Assembly (NCBI GenBank): GCA_002436415.1
Contig: DJMA01000032.1
Span: forward strand, 1 to 45,887
DNA length: 45,887 nt
Direction: 5' to 3'
Source: Bdellovibrionaceae bacterium UBA6502
Lineage (GTDB): Bacteria; Bdellovibrionota; Bdellovibrionia; Bdellovibrionales; UBA840
The notes under the pieces are model-generated. The model had not been told where the DNA came from and did no database searches. It was given only the letters and a program-made list of their open reading frames with translations. Shown here piece after piece: positions 25,642 to 33,616 of this stretch (its first letter is position 1; the number at the start of each line of letters is the position of its first letter). A program made the position numbers and the translations under genes.

Positions 25642-25916
25642 ATCCAGGCCGAGAAAGTGCTCTCTCCCCTATTTCCAAGACTCAATTGGGCTTTTTCGGC
25701 CACAAAAAACGATTTTTTCAAGCCTCCTAGACCTTATAAAAAGTGCGAAAACCCCAAACAAAACAGCAACTTAATAAGCTGTGTAGATAGTTACACAATT
25801 TTTCCACCAATCTTAGACCATTCCAGCGAAAAAATGGCTAATATGGTTTTCATTGGGAAACAAAAAGGCTTCCGAGTAAGCCTATTAAATCGGTCATGGA
25901 TTTTAAGGAGTCAGTG

Positions 25917-26096
25917 ATGGGTGTTGAAAATACCAGAAAAATTTTGCCAGAAGACAAGACTCTTGAAAAAGAAGAGTTTTTTTTCAAGGGGATTGTCCTG
26001 GACAAAACTAAAAGTAAGAAACCAAATAAAGTTGAACAGATCAATAGTGATGTAAAAGAAACTACGATCAAAGACATTGATTTAAACAGTAAGTAA
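25917..26096 (+). CDS. Small hydrophilic protein of unknown function (59 aa)
   Basis: It begins MGVENTRKILPEDKTLEK and is rich in Lys, Glu and Asp, with no membrane segment or cysteine. The evidence for a gene is the translation signal: AAGGAG at 25905-25910 lies six bases before the ATG at 25917. A GC-rich hairpin follows at 26157-26181. The same frame extends seven codons further upstream but without a ribosome binding site. I do not recognise a family. Confidence 0.55.
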   Translation: MGVENTRKILPEDKTLEKEEFFFKGIVLDKTKSKKPNKVEQINSDVKETTIKDIDLNSK

Positions 26097-26156
26097 AACA
26101 ACGATCCAATTTCAAATTTTTGTATTTTGGATCTTTATATATGCCTCACAGTGAAC

Positions 26157-26191
26157 GGGAGGCGCAACCCAAGCGCCTCCCAAGAATTTTT
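26157..26191 (+). terminator. Probable terminator hairpin between the small gene and the DUF2177 gene
   Basis: A perfect 9-bp, very GC-rich stem (GGGAGGCGC at 26157-26165 with 26173-26181) stands out in this AT-rich sequence. The T-run (26187-26191) begins five bases after the stem, so termination may be incomplete. It ends 24 bases before the DUF2177 start, so it could also act as a leader hairpin for that gene. Confidence 0.55.
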
Positions 26192-26204
26192 GGAAATTAA
26201 TTTT

Positions 26205-26606
26205 ATGAAAAACTTTATTTTTTGCTTTCTAATTTTTATCGGACTCGATCTAATCTGGTTTCAGGTTTTTATGAAAAGCTTTGCCACAGAGCAATTAGGC
26301 TTTCACCTGCAAACAAGTCCTGATGGTAGTCTGCAAGCAAATGTTCTTGCTGCCGTACTCGCCTACCTCTGTATGACAGTTTTGTTTCACTTTTTTATGG
26401 CACCAACTATCAAAGAGCTTTCAACGCAAAAAGCTCTTTTAAGCGCCGCCATTTTTGGTCTAATGATCTTTGGCGTATTTGATTTAACAAATTTAGCATT
26501 ACTAAAAAGCTACCCTATAAAATTCGTAGTCGTAGATATGCTTTGGGGATTTTTTCTATTTCCTAGCACCTACTACATTTTAAAGTTAATAGGAACTAAG
26601 TCATGA
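26205..26606 (+). CDS. DUF2177 family membrane protein
   Basis: A 133-residue protein with about four membrane segments (first FIFCFLIFIGLDLIWFQVF, last LWGFFLFPSTYYILKL). The conserved GVFDLTNLALLKSYPIKFVVVD (about residues 86-107, quoted as GVFDLTNLALLK and SYPIKFVVVD) is typical of DUF2177. The function is unknown. ATG at 26205 is chosen because the first membrane helix starts there; the ribosome binding site is weak (GGA at 26192). A frame extension to 26127 would include the GC-rich hairpin and is rejected. Its stop overlaps the next start as ATGA. Confidence 0.8.
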   Translation: MKNFIFCFLIFIGLDLIWFQVFMKSFATEQLGFHLQTSPDGSLQANVLAAVLAYLCMTVLFHFFMAPTIKELSTQKALLSAAIFGLMIFGVFDLTNLALLKSYPIKFVVVDMLWGFFLFPSTYYILKLIGTKS

Positions 26607-27292
26607 AAACCGCTATTGTAACCGGCTGTGCCGGACTAATTGGAAAAAAAATCGTCGAAGACTTTCTTGCTAAGGATTGGAAGGTCATAGGAATTGACAT
26701 ACAGGATTGTGATTTAGAAAAAGAAAATTTTGAATTTAAATATTGTGACCTTCGAGAAGAAGATCAAATCGAAGATATTTTTAGGCAGACCCCCCGCCTA
26801 GATCTTTTAGTAAACTGCGCAGCCAAAACAGATCAACCAAGGATTCCCCTCGAAAAACTTTCCTTGGATGAATGGAACTTTGGCTTAAGCATAAATCTGA
26901 CATCTTATTTTCTATGCGCTAAACACGCATGCCCCCTACTTAAGAAAACTAGTGGAAGTATAATTAACATCTCATCCACTCGTGCCTTTATGTCAGAAGA
27001 AAATACGTTTATATATACCAGCGCCAAAGGTGCGATTCAGTCATTAACACACTCTTTAGCCGTGAGCCTTTCCCCTCACATAAGAGTAAATTCAATTAGC
27101 CCTGGTTGGATCGATGATGAATCTGCTGAGCACACAGAGGAAGAAAAGAATTTTCACCTCTCTGGTCGCGTTGGTAAACCCTCAGATATTAGTTCTTTGT
27201 GTTTGTATTTAGCATCAGACAAATCCCACTTTTTAAACGGTGAAAACATCACCGTGGATGGTGGCGTTACAAAAAAGATGGTCTATCCCTAA
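26603..27292 (+). CDS. Short-chain dehydrogenase/reductase
   Basis: A 229-residue Rossmann-fold oxidoreductase. The nucleotide-binding motif is TGCAGLIG (TGxxGxxG class), followed by the NCA segment (LLVNCAAK, corresponding to NNAG). The catalytic residues are Ser in NISSTRAF and Tyr/Lys in YTSAKGA. PGWIDDE and the end segment LNGENITVDGG are normal for classical SDRs. The acidic residue after beta-2 (GIDIQD) suggests NAD rather than NADP. The substrate is unknown. It overlaps the DUF2177 gene by four bases and is probably co-translated; a strong terminator follows. Confidence 0.87.
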   Translation: MKTAIVTGCAGLIGKKIVEDFLAKDWKVIGIDIQDCDLEKENFEFKYCDLREEDQIEDIFRQTPRLDLLVNCAAKTDQPRIPLEKLSLDEWNFGLSINLTSYFLCAKHACPLLKKTSGSIINISSTRAFMSEENTFIYTSAKGAIQSLTHSLAVSLSPHIRVNSISPGWIDDESAEHTEEEKNFHLSGRVGKPSDISSLCLYLASDKSHFLNGENITVDGGVTKKMVYP

Positions 27293-27359
27293 ATCATCGA
27301 TCCAAGCTCTGGATTATTGACCATCTGTAACAAAGAATACTTCCTTCAATCATTCATTG

Positions 27360-27397
27360 CCCGGCAACTTCGATGCTAAGTTGCCGGGTGTCTTTTT
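27360..27397 (+). terminator. Strong intrinsic terminator after the dehydrogenase gene
   Basis: A perfect 11-bp stem (27360-27370 with 27378-27388) has a seven-base loop and is followed by a T-rich tract. A small palindrome GTATCA/TGATAC (27414-27428) lies just beyond and could be an operator for the next gene. Confidence 0.9.
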
Positions 27398-27557
27398 AAA
27401 AAACGATCCCTTCGTATCATTTTGATACAACATGGCTTTGACAGCCTTCGCCCCAAAACGTCATCTATAGAAAATCCATTGATGCCATCGAGCTCAGATG
27501 CCTTTTACTTTGATTTGACCGAACTTTGCTGGTCCATTCATTGCAATTTAAAGGGCT

Positions 27558-28820
27558 ATGAAAGCAAATAAGAACAAAAAAATCAAAAATTCCAATAAGT
27601 TAGAAGATCTCTCGCTTGCATGTCGTCTTTTTGTATACATCCTTGTTGTTGCCAGCCTTCATTTCAACCAAAGTCACCTACAAAGCCTCATGATCTCTTT
27701 TTTCCCTAAAATGAGCGGGCAGAGTATTTCTATAAAACAAGCAAGAGTTCATAATCCAGATTTAGAGCTAGACCTATTAAAAGAAAGACTAAAACTTGAA
27801 AGTCTAAAATCTCGAAATGACTTTTATGAGTTTGATAAAAAAATCGCAATGGACGATTTTTTTAATAAAATTCATAAAGACTTTAAGGTTTCAAAAGACA
27901 TGAAAAACCGAGTGTCTTTTTGGTTTGATGTCTATGCCAAATATGACCAAAACCAACATATCATTCATCATGCTAAATACCCTTGGATCGTTTTTGATGT
28001 TGTTGATATTAGTTCTATTAAAAATAATATGAAGCTACATCGCTGGACACGATACCATAGAGCAAATGATCTGGTTAAAAACCGAAGAAAGCAAATTCGT
28101 AAGACTTATAAAAAGCTTAGTAAATTAAAAAGATTCGACCGATTGAATTCCGAGGAATTACGTCTCTTAAAGTTATTAAGATCTACACCGGGTAAATTTC
28201 GTGATCGCCTTAGACTTGCTGCTAAAAATGTTCGCTCTCAAACTGGACAAAGAAACTTCTTTGAAGAAGGTTTAGATCGCTACTCACAATGGATTCATGA
28301 AATAGAAAACACTTTTAAAAAACATAGGCTTCCCCTTGAACTAACGAGGATTCCCTTTGTTGAGAGCAGTTACAATCCTGAGGCCACCTCTAAGGTTGGT
28401 GCTAGTGGTGTGTGGCAGTTAATGCCAAGTATAGGTAAAAAGTTTTTAAGAGTGAATGATAAGATCGACGAAAGAAATGATCCAATTTTGTCTGCCAAAG
28501 CTGCCGCTAAACTTTTTAAAGAGAACAAGATGATCTTGAGAAAATGGCCTCTAGCAGTGACAGCTTATAATACTGGTCCCGGCCTAGTTAAGCGCGCTAT
28601 GAGGAAAACCAGAACGGATAAGATTCATCATCACATCGATAAATTTCACGCCGGAGCTTTTGGATTTGCAGCAAAAAACTTTTATGCTTCCTTTTTGGCG
28701 GCACTGCATGTTGAAAAATACCAGGATCGCTTTTTCAAGATTAGAAAGTTAGAAAAGCAAATTTCAAAGCTGGAAGCTTCTAATTCTCAATCACTGAAAT
28801 ATAACCAGGAGATGCTATAA
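27558..28820 (+). CDS. MltD-like lytic transglycosylase (SLT domain)
   Basis: A 420-residue protein that cleaves peptidoglycan glycan strands. A hydrophobic segment (FVYILVVASLHF, about residues 27-38) anchors or exports it. Residues about 50-240 are a basic helical region. The SLT domain spans about 245-380: LELTRIPFVESSYNP with catalytic Glu269, SKVGASGVWQLMPSIGKKF, and AVTAYNTGPGLVKRA. No LysM repeats are present, unlike E. coli MltD. The ATG at 27558 has AAAGGG only two bases upstream, so the exact start is not certain. The last 41 bases overlap the convergent gene on the minus strand. Confidence 0.87.
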   Translation: MKANKNKKIKNSNKLEDLSLACRLFVYILVVASLHFNQSHLQSLMISFFPKMSGQSISIKQARVHNPDLELDLLKERLKLESLKSRNDFYEFDKKIAMDDFFNKIHKDFKVSKDMKNRVSFWFDVYAKYDQNQHIIHHAKYPWIVFDVVDISSIKNNMKLHRWTRYHRANDLVKNRRKQIRKTYKKLSKLKRFDRLNSEELRLLKLLRSTPGKFRDRLRLAAKNVRSQTGQRNFFEEGLDRYSQWIHEIENTFKKHRLPLELTRIPFVESSYNPEATSKVGASGVWQLMPSIGKKFLRVNDKIDERNDPILSAKAAAKLFKENKMILRKWPLAVTAYNTGPGLVKRAMRKTRTDKIHHHIDKFHAGAFGFAAKNFYASFLAALHVEKYQDRFFKIRKLEKQISKLEASNSQSLKYNQEML

Positions 28821-31167
28821 ACAATTGGCTTGTAATCAAACCTAAGCTTGAACTTTGAAGGCTATGAAGACCTGGGGCAATGCCTTGAACAAACACCAAT
28901 GAGTAGCTTAGCATCTGAGTTTCATTAAAAATTTGCTCTAAACTGCCTTGAGCATTTAGACCATAAACACTCTGCCTTTCAAAAGAAATTTTCCTATGGT
29001 TCAACTCTAAAGAATCAACGGCACTACTTGTGTAAAAAGCTAGTATCGGCAGACTTGGATCTAATTTTTCTTCGAAAAGAGACTTTTTAAATGCTGGTAA
29101 AAACTTAGAATAGACTTGTTCTTCTCGATTCACAAAATGAAATCTATGCGGAAGATAGTTTAAACCTGGCCAATACTCCACTTGGTGAAAGGCCTTATTT
29201 TTTAAGTAGGTGTATTTTACTTTATCCTGTGCGCCAACTTGGTACTTATCTTCTAGTCCTAAAATTTGAAAAGAACTCCTTAGACTTTCACCAGATGCAT
29301 AGTCGGCAACTTGCAACTGCAGACTCTTTTTCTCTGCCATAGAAAAATCTACTTTGGTTACTGCCTGAGGCTCTGTATATGCAGTCATTGATACCAGGGT
29401 ATTATTTCTTTCTATTCTAACTTGATGGTTGTCTGCACTCACATTAACAAACAAAAACATTCCTGATCTTGAGCTTTGTTCTAAAGCCATATCTGGAATC
29501 ATAAAGTCATTTAAGTAAATGGGTCCTACCGCATTTTTATCCGTAATTTGAGCGACAAAACCAGAACTGTCTTTTAAATTTGAAATCCTACCAAATACAT
29601 AAGATAGCTGGGGATCAACATATTGACCTTGGCTTTTTAAAAGCTCCTCAATCTCTGCAACATAGCTTTTATTCAAAAGCTCCACTCGATTCGATCTACC
29701 TGCCTGCAAAATTTGAATCTGCTTTAAACCATCTGAAGACTCTAGAGAAGTAACAAAATTGGAATGCCTCGAATAACTTTCGTCGATATAAACCGACTCT
29801 AAAATCTTTACTTCATTCCGGCCATCAATCAGCATTTTTACAGTTTCATTTTCCATCACACCACTTAAGAGTAGTTCAAAGCCCCAACTCAGCGGCTTTA
29901 ATTCAATCTCAAGCTCTATGTCATTTAAACTGTTTTTTAATTCTTTGTAGCTATGGGCCAGCAGCCTTCCTGCAGCATCTTTGTATCTTGTAATTAGGCC
30001 GATAACACCTTTTGTGATATGTACTGGAAAATCAGGGTCATCCAAACTAAGATCTACACTAGTTTCCCTTCCATCTTCATAAATCAACGAAACATCTACT
30101 TTGGAACTAGGGCCGAGATAAGCTAAGCCTTCTAAAAATCTTAATTTTGCTCTTATTAAATAATCATTAACCACATCAGAGAGCCCCGAGCTGATTAAGT
30201 CTAAACTCTCAAAGTCGTAGCCACTGGTTTTAAAAACTTGTTCTGGTTTTCTTTGGGAGAACATATAGTCTGAGGCTGTTAGACTTAAGACACTCTCTCT
30301 TTGGTTGGGATCGACTTTCCCTAAATTAACTGACGCCAAGACCTGAGAGCCTTCGTTTTGCCCAGTCTTGCTTGAGGCATCAGATTCCTTATTGCTTGAT
30401 GCCTTCAGTGAGTTTTGTTTTTGATTTACCTTTACATTTCCTGCGCTTAGCTGTGAGGAAGTCTTGGAAGTGTTATAACTAACACTAAGCACTCTCTTAG
30501 TTTCAGCCCCCACTTTTAGCTCGTTAACTCGCGCTTCAATCTCTTGAACAACGGGATCTTTCATTGGAGTTTCTTCTTTAAGAGCATAAAGCTCTTCAAG
30601 AGCCAAAGAATTTAAGCGGTTAAACATTCCGTGGTTTTGGGTAAAGCCAAGCTGATTGATGAATGATTTTTTTTCTTCAGCAATAACTTTTCTTTCCCAT
30701 TGATTCATATCAATGTCAGTCTTAGCCAAGGCTTCGGTAGACTCACTTTCCATTAATTTCTTTGCATCCGCTTTTGAAATCCGTAAAGCCGATGCATTTT
30801 CATCAATGTATTTGTATTTACCTAGAATGTAATCCTCTTTACTAAGACGAATCCCTTCTTTTAAATTGATTATTTGCGGTCTAACATACTTTTCATCAGG
30901 TATAAGTTGGGTCGTTGCGATCGTATTAATTTCGTCAAACTCACTAATATCAACTTTAAAGTCTTCTAGCTTTGCGTCCCTTAAAGCTGCTAAGAGAATA
31001 GAAGACTTAGGAATTTGTACCTGTAATGCTTCTTGAATGTAAATGTGGTTGGTCTTACCAGAGCGTTCAGAATTAAAAAAGGCAAAACAAAAGACTAAAA
31101 TACTTAACAAGTATTTTTTCGATGCCTCTTTTTTATAAAGGTGTCGATTGTAATGACTAAATCGCAT
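28780..31167 (-). CDS. Large exported protein of unknown function
   Basis: A 795-residue protein with a basic start and one hydrophobic segment (YLLSILVFCFAFF, about residues 19-31), probably a signal peptide or anchor. Residues about 230-275 are Ser/Asn/Lys-rich linker. The rest, about 300-795, reads as repeated beta-rich segments (for example SKVDVSLIYEDGRETSVDLSL, quoted here as SKVDVSLIYEDG and RETSVDLSL), like Ig or carbohydrate-binding folds. No catalytic motif is seen. It could be a surface or periplasmic structural protein. The start is an ATG with AAAGG about eight bases upstream. A 7-bp hairpin (31182-31200) precedes the start, and the C-terminal end overlaps the transglycosylase gene. 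Confidence 0.7.
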   Translation of the reverse strand: MRFSHYNRHLYKKEASKKYLLSILVFCFAFFNSERSGKTNHIYIQEALQVQIPKSSILLAALRDAKLEDFKVDISEFDEINTIATTQLIPDEKYVRPQIINLKEGIRLSKEDYILGKYKYIDENASALRISKADAKKLMESESTEALAKTDIDMNQWERKVIAEEKKSFINQLGFTQNHGMFNRLNSLALEELYALKEETPMKDPVVQEIEARVNELKVGAETKRVLSVSYNTSKTSSQLSAGNVKVNQKQNSLKASSNKESDASSKTGQNEGSQVLASVNLGKVDPNQRESVLSLTASDYMFSQRKPEQVFKTSGYDFESLDLISSGLSDVVNDYLIRAKLRFLEGLAYLGPSSKVDVSLIYEDGRETSVDLSLDDPDFPVHITKGVIGLITRYKDAAGRLLAHSYKELKNSLNDIELEIELKPLSWGFELLLSGVMENETVKMLIDGRNEVKILESVYIDESYSRHSNFVTSLESSDGLKQIQILQAGRSNRVELLNKSYVAEIEELLKSQGQYVDPQLSYVFGRISNLKDSSGFVAQITDKNAVGPIYLNDFMIPDMALEQSSRSGMFLFVNVSADNHQVRIERNNTLVSMTAYTEPQAVTKVDFSMAEKKSLQLQVADYASGESLRSSFQILGLEDKYQVGAQDKVKYTYLKNKAFHQVEYWPGLNYLPHRFHFVNREEQVYSKFLPAFKKSLFEEKLDPSLPILAFYTSSAVDSLELNHRKISFERQSVYGLNAQGSLEQIFNETQMLSYSLVFVQGIAPGLHSLQSSSLGLITSQLFIASPGYISVIEN

Positions 31168-31181
31168 CCTTGCCTTTAATC

Positions 31182-31200
31182 ACGCATCTTCATGATGCGT
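31182..31200 (-). promoter_or_regulatory. Hairpin in the leader of the 795-residue protein gene
   Basis: ACGCATC (31182-31188) and GATGCGT (31194-31200) form a perfect 7-bp stem with a five-base loop. It ends 14 bases before the start codon and just before the ribosome binding region. It could be an operator or a translational control hairpin. Confidence 0.35.
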
Positions 31201-31280
31201 TTAAATCTATATTAATAAAATTCTTTTAGCTCGGTATAAACAGAACCAAAGAAAGCTAAAGCTCTAGTAATATTGTATAC

Positions 31281-31727
31281 TTAGAATGGGCGAAAATCAT
31301 CAATAAGGTCAGCACCCTCATGACGTTGGACTAGCCTTTTTTTGATTTTTTCATGGAGGGATTTTGCAAACTCAACATTTTCCCCTGTTGGGTAGTATTT
31401 GGTAAGTCCTAGTTCCTCAGTTTTTACTGAGATTTCCACAGTGTATGGCCTAGTAACGCCAAGTATTACGACTTTAGCCCACGCTCTTTCCAACAATTTT
31501 CCATTTTTGGTTTTTCCAGGGCGTTTGGCGAATCTTCCGGGCAACTGAAATGCTTCGAAATACATTTCTCTACCATTGGGACTTGTAGACTCTAATTCAG
31601 ACGGAACTACATCGAGAATAATTCTCTTTAAAAGATCCAAGCTATAAGGAAGGGGCTCCGATTTAATCCCTGTCGAAGAACAAGAAATAAGAGCCCCAGT
31701 CATAAAAGTTAAAACAACTTTTAACAT
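31281..31727 (-). CDS. Small lipoprotein of unknown function
   Basis: A 148-residue protein with a typical lipoprotein signal (hydrophobic core, then LISC giving Cys16), so it is probably attached to a membrane on the periplasmic side. The mature part has a basic stretch (FAKRPGKTKNGKLLERAW) and an alternating beta pattern (KVVILGVTRPYTVEISVK). I recognise no family. It starts three bases after the transaldolase gene and is very likely co-transcribed with it. Confidence 0.72.
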   Translation of the reverse strand: MLKVVLTFMTGALISCSSTGIKSEPLPYSLDLLKRIILDVVPSELESTSPNGREMYFEAFQLPGRFAKRPGKTKNGKLLERAWAKVVILGVTRPYTVEISVKTEELGLTKYYPTGENVEFAKSLHEKIKKRLVQRHEGADLIDDFRPF

Positions 31728-31730
31728 AAA

Positions 31731-32375
31731 TTATTTTGGTACTTTTTCTGCATCCGCTAAGAATTTAGCAATTCCAGCATCTGTTAATGGGTGGTTTCCT
31801 AAACCTTTCATTACGCTGTAAGGAATAGTTACTACATCAGCCGCTAATAAAGCAGAATCCAAAACATGAGTTGGGTTACGAACACTGGCAACCAAAACTT
31901 GTGTTTGAAAATCGTAGTTTCTGTAGATTTGAACCATTTGCTCAATAAGGTCTAAACCAATATTTCCGATATCGTCTAAACGACCAACAAACGGAGAAAC
32001 ATAAGTAGCACCAGCTTTAGCTACTAACAATGCTTGAAGTGGAGAGAAACAAAGAGTTACGTTTGTTTTAATTCCATCTGCAGCAAAACGACGAGTAGCA
32101 ATTAAACCGTCTTCACACATTGGGATCTTAACGATAACGTTGTCAGCGATTTTAGCTAACTCAAGACCTTCTTTGTACATTTGCTCAGCTTCAAGGCTAA
32201 TTACCTCAGCGTGAACCGGGCCACTAACTTCAGAACAAATTTCTTTGATTACTTCTGCGTTAGACTTTCCAACTTTTGCGATTAAACTAGGGTTTGTAGT
32301 AACACCATCAACCCAACCACGTTTGTTTGCTTCTCTGATTTCATTAATATCAGCTGTATCGATAAAAAACTTCAT
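31731..32375 (-). CDS. tal: Transaldolase (short TalC/MipB-type)
   Basis: A 214-residue TIM-barrel enzyme of the pentose phosphate pathway that moves a dihydroxyacetone unit between sugar phosphates. MKFFIDTADINEI and GVTTNPSLI are diagnostic. The Schiff-base lysine is Lys83 in IVKIPM. Related fructose-6-phosphate aldolases have Gln and Tyr at two active-site positions; here they are Glu57 (HAEV) and Phe129 (YVSPFVGR), which supports transaldolase activity. AAGGAG lies about six bases before the ATG. It is placed in the dap-linked run with no metabolic link obvious. Confidence 0.92.
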   Translation of the reverse strand: MKFFIDTADINEIREANKRGWVDGVTTNPSLIAKVGKSNAEVIKEICSEVSGPVHAEVISLEAEQMYKEGLELAKIADNVIVKIPMCEDGLIATRRFAADGIKTNVTLCFSPLQALLVAKAGATYVSPFVGRLDDIGNIGLDLIEQMVQIYRNYDFQTQVLVASVRNPTHVLDSALLAADVVTIPYSVMKGLGNHPLTDAGIAKFLADAEKVPK

Positions 32376-32404
32376 ATTGTCTCCTTAAAGTATTCGAACA
32401 AAAT

Positions 32405-32938
32405 CTAATTACCAGCACTTGGGCTTTGAAGCAGCTCTTTACCCTGTGCAAAAAAATAATCTGCTACTTTTATCTTTCGATTACGAGCAATTATCTCCAA
32501 GCTTTCCTCTAAAATAGGGTGCTCATATTTTGGCCAAAGCTCTGCACTTGCTAAAACCCAATCAGGCCTCTCGAGCCACTTTGGGTTTGGTAAATTTATA
32601 TTTGGTAACATAAACACATTGTCAGAAAAGAACAGTAGATAAAGGTGTATGCTGCCATGCGCAAGTAGCTCATTGAAGGTCTTTTGCTTAGTTTCCAGTC
32701 TTTTTAAAAACTCAATTGCATCTAAATCGCTTTGCACGGAAAAGGCCACACTAATGCTTTTAGCGGCAGCAAGCTTTACACTTTTCGTGGAGCGCCTTGA
32801 TACATCAAATTCACTCACCTCATAAATTGAAGATATAGACATCAGCTCAAATTCACTATCAATCCAAGAGGTGATTTCCTTTAAGACCTCAGTATCACTA
32901 ATCTCTTTAGCTTCCGCTGCAAGCATTAACTTTTGCAC
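32405..32938 (-). CDS. HPPK (FolK)-like protein, probably catalytically dead
   Basis: About 177 residues. Parts match 6-hydroxymethyl-7,8-dihydropterin pyrophosphokinase: ISSIYEVSEF resembles the SSLYET block, and NLPNPKWLERPDWVLASAELWP with a following EHP resembles LPHPRLxxRxFVLxPLxEIAP...HP. The metal-binding DLD motif of true FolK is replaced by HLY (SIHLYLLFF), and the N-terminal glycine-rich LGSNLG block is absent. It therefore probably lacks kinase activity. GTG at 32938 is chosen because GAGGG lies seven bases upstream; TTG at 32944 is too close and ATG at 32926 too far. It follows dapB by 15 bases. A remote relationship or a different fold cannot be excluded. Confidence 0.6.
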   Translation of the reverse strand: MQKLMLAAEAKEISDTEVLKEITSWIDSEFELMSISSIYEVSEFDVSRRSTKSVKLAAAKSISVAFSVQSDLDAIEFLKRLETKQKTFNELLAHGSIHLYLLFFSDNVFMLPNINLPNPKWLERPDWVLASAELWPKYEHPILEESLEIIARNRKIKVADYFFAQGKELLQSPSAGN

Positions 32939-32953
32939 AACCAATCCCTCTAC

Positions 32954-33616
32954 TTAAAACATATCATCCATGGAGTAGAAACCTTTGTCTTTAGCCTGCA
33001 TCCAAAGCGCGGCTTTCAATGCGCCTTTCGCAAAGACCTCTCTGTTGTAAGCTCGATGTGTTATTTGGATTTCTTCTTCCGGGCTCATTGCATACAACTC
33101 ATGAACTCCGAAAACGCCACCACCACGCATATCAGTTACAGGAACTTCTTTACCCACCACATCTTCTGTGGCTTTTTGTAAATACTTAGCCGTTCCACTT
33201 GGGCGATCAAGTTTATGAATATGATGAGCTTCGTGAAGGTGATAGTCCCAGTCCTTTGCTGCATTTAAACTCTTTAGCATATGCTTAAAAATAGCCACAC
33301 CTAAGCTCATATTCGGAGACCAAAAAACAGCATTTTCTTCAGAATATTTTTTTAGATCCTCAATTTGACTATTACTGTAGCCAGTAACTCCAGATACTAG
33401 CTTTAAAGAATGCTCCCTGCAAAAAGCTAATACACTAGGAGTAGCCTCTGGCAAACTAAAATCAATCAAGATTTTACAATCTTTAGAAAGCTCTTTTACT
33501 TCAGAAATATTTCTTCCTAGTTCACTTACGCATTCTGCCCCGAAGGCTTCTTGGTTTTTAACAATTGCCTGCCCCATGCGTCCACGAGCACCCATTAATG
33601 CATATTCAAACTTCAT
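32954..33616 (-). CDS. dapB: 4-hydroxy-tetrahydrodipicolinate reductase
   Basis: The second step of the diaminopimelate/lysine branch, using NAD(P)H. It has 220 residues, shorter than the 240-270 common in the family; the loss is mainly in the N-terminal nucleotide-binding domain. The motif GARGRMGQAI is at 9-18. The catalytic segment HEAHHIHKLDRPSGTA places His131 and Lys135, with substrate-binding PSGT at 139-142. Its ATG directly follows the dapA stop codon (TAGATG), so the two are probably translationally coupled. Confidence 0.94.
   Translation of the reverse strand: MKFEYALMGARGRMGQAIVKNQEAFGAECVSELGRNISEVKELSKDCKILIDFSLPEATPSVLAFCREHSLKLVSGVTGYSNSQIEDLKKYSEENAVFWSPNMSLGVAIFKHMLKSLNAAKDWDYHLHEAHHIHKLDRPSGTAKYLQKATEDVVGKEVPVTDMRGGGVFGVHELYAMSPEEEIQITHRAYNREVFAKGALKAALWMQAKDKGFYSMDDMF

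Noticed and set aside
25866..25883. Hairpin AGGCTT/AAGCCT with T-run on the minus strand
   Set aside because: No minus-strand gene lies upstream of it and the stem is only 6 bp.
25657..25917. 86-codon plus-strand frame after the metallophosphoesterase gene
   Set aside because: No ribosome binding site, no recognisable content, and it overlaps the better-supported small gene start at 25917.
27414..27471. Promoter for the transglycosylase from a perfect TTGACA at 27438-27443
   Set aside because: No acceptable -10 lies at 16-18 bases; TATAGA is 22 bases away.
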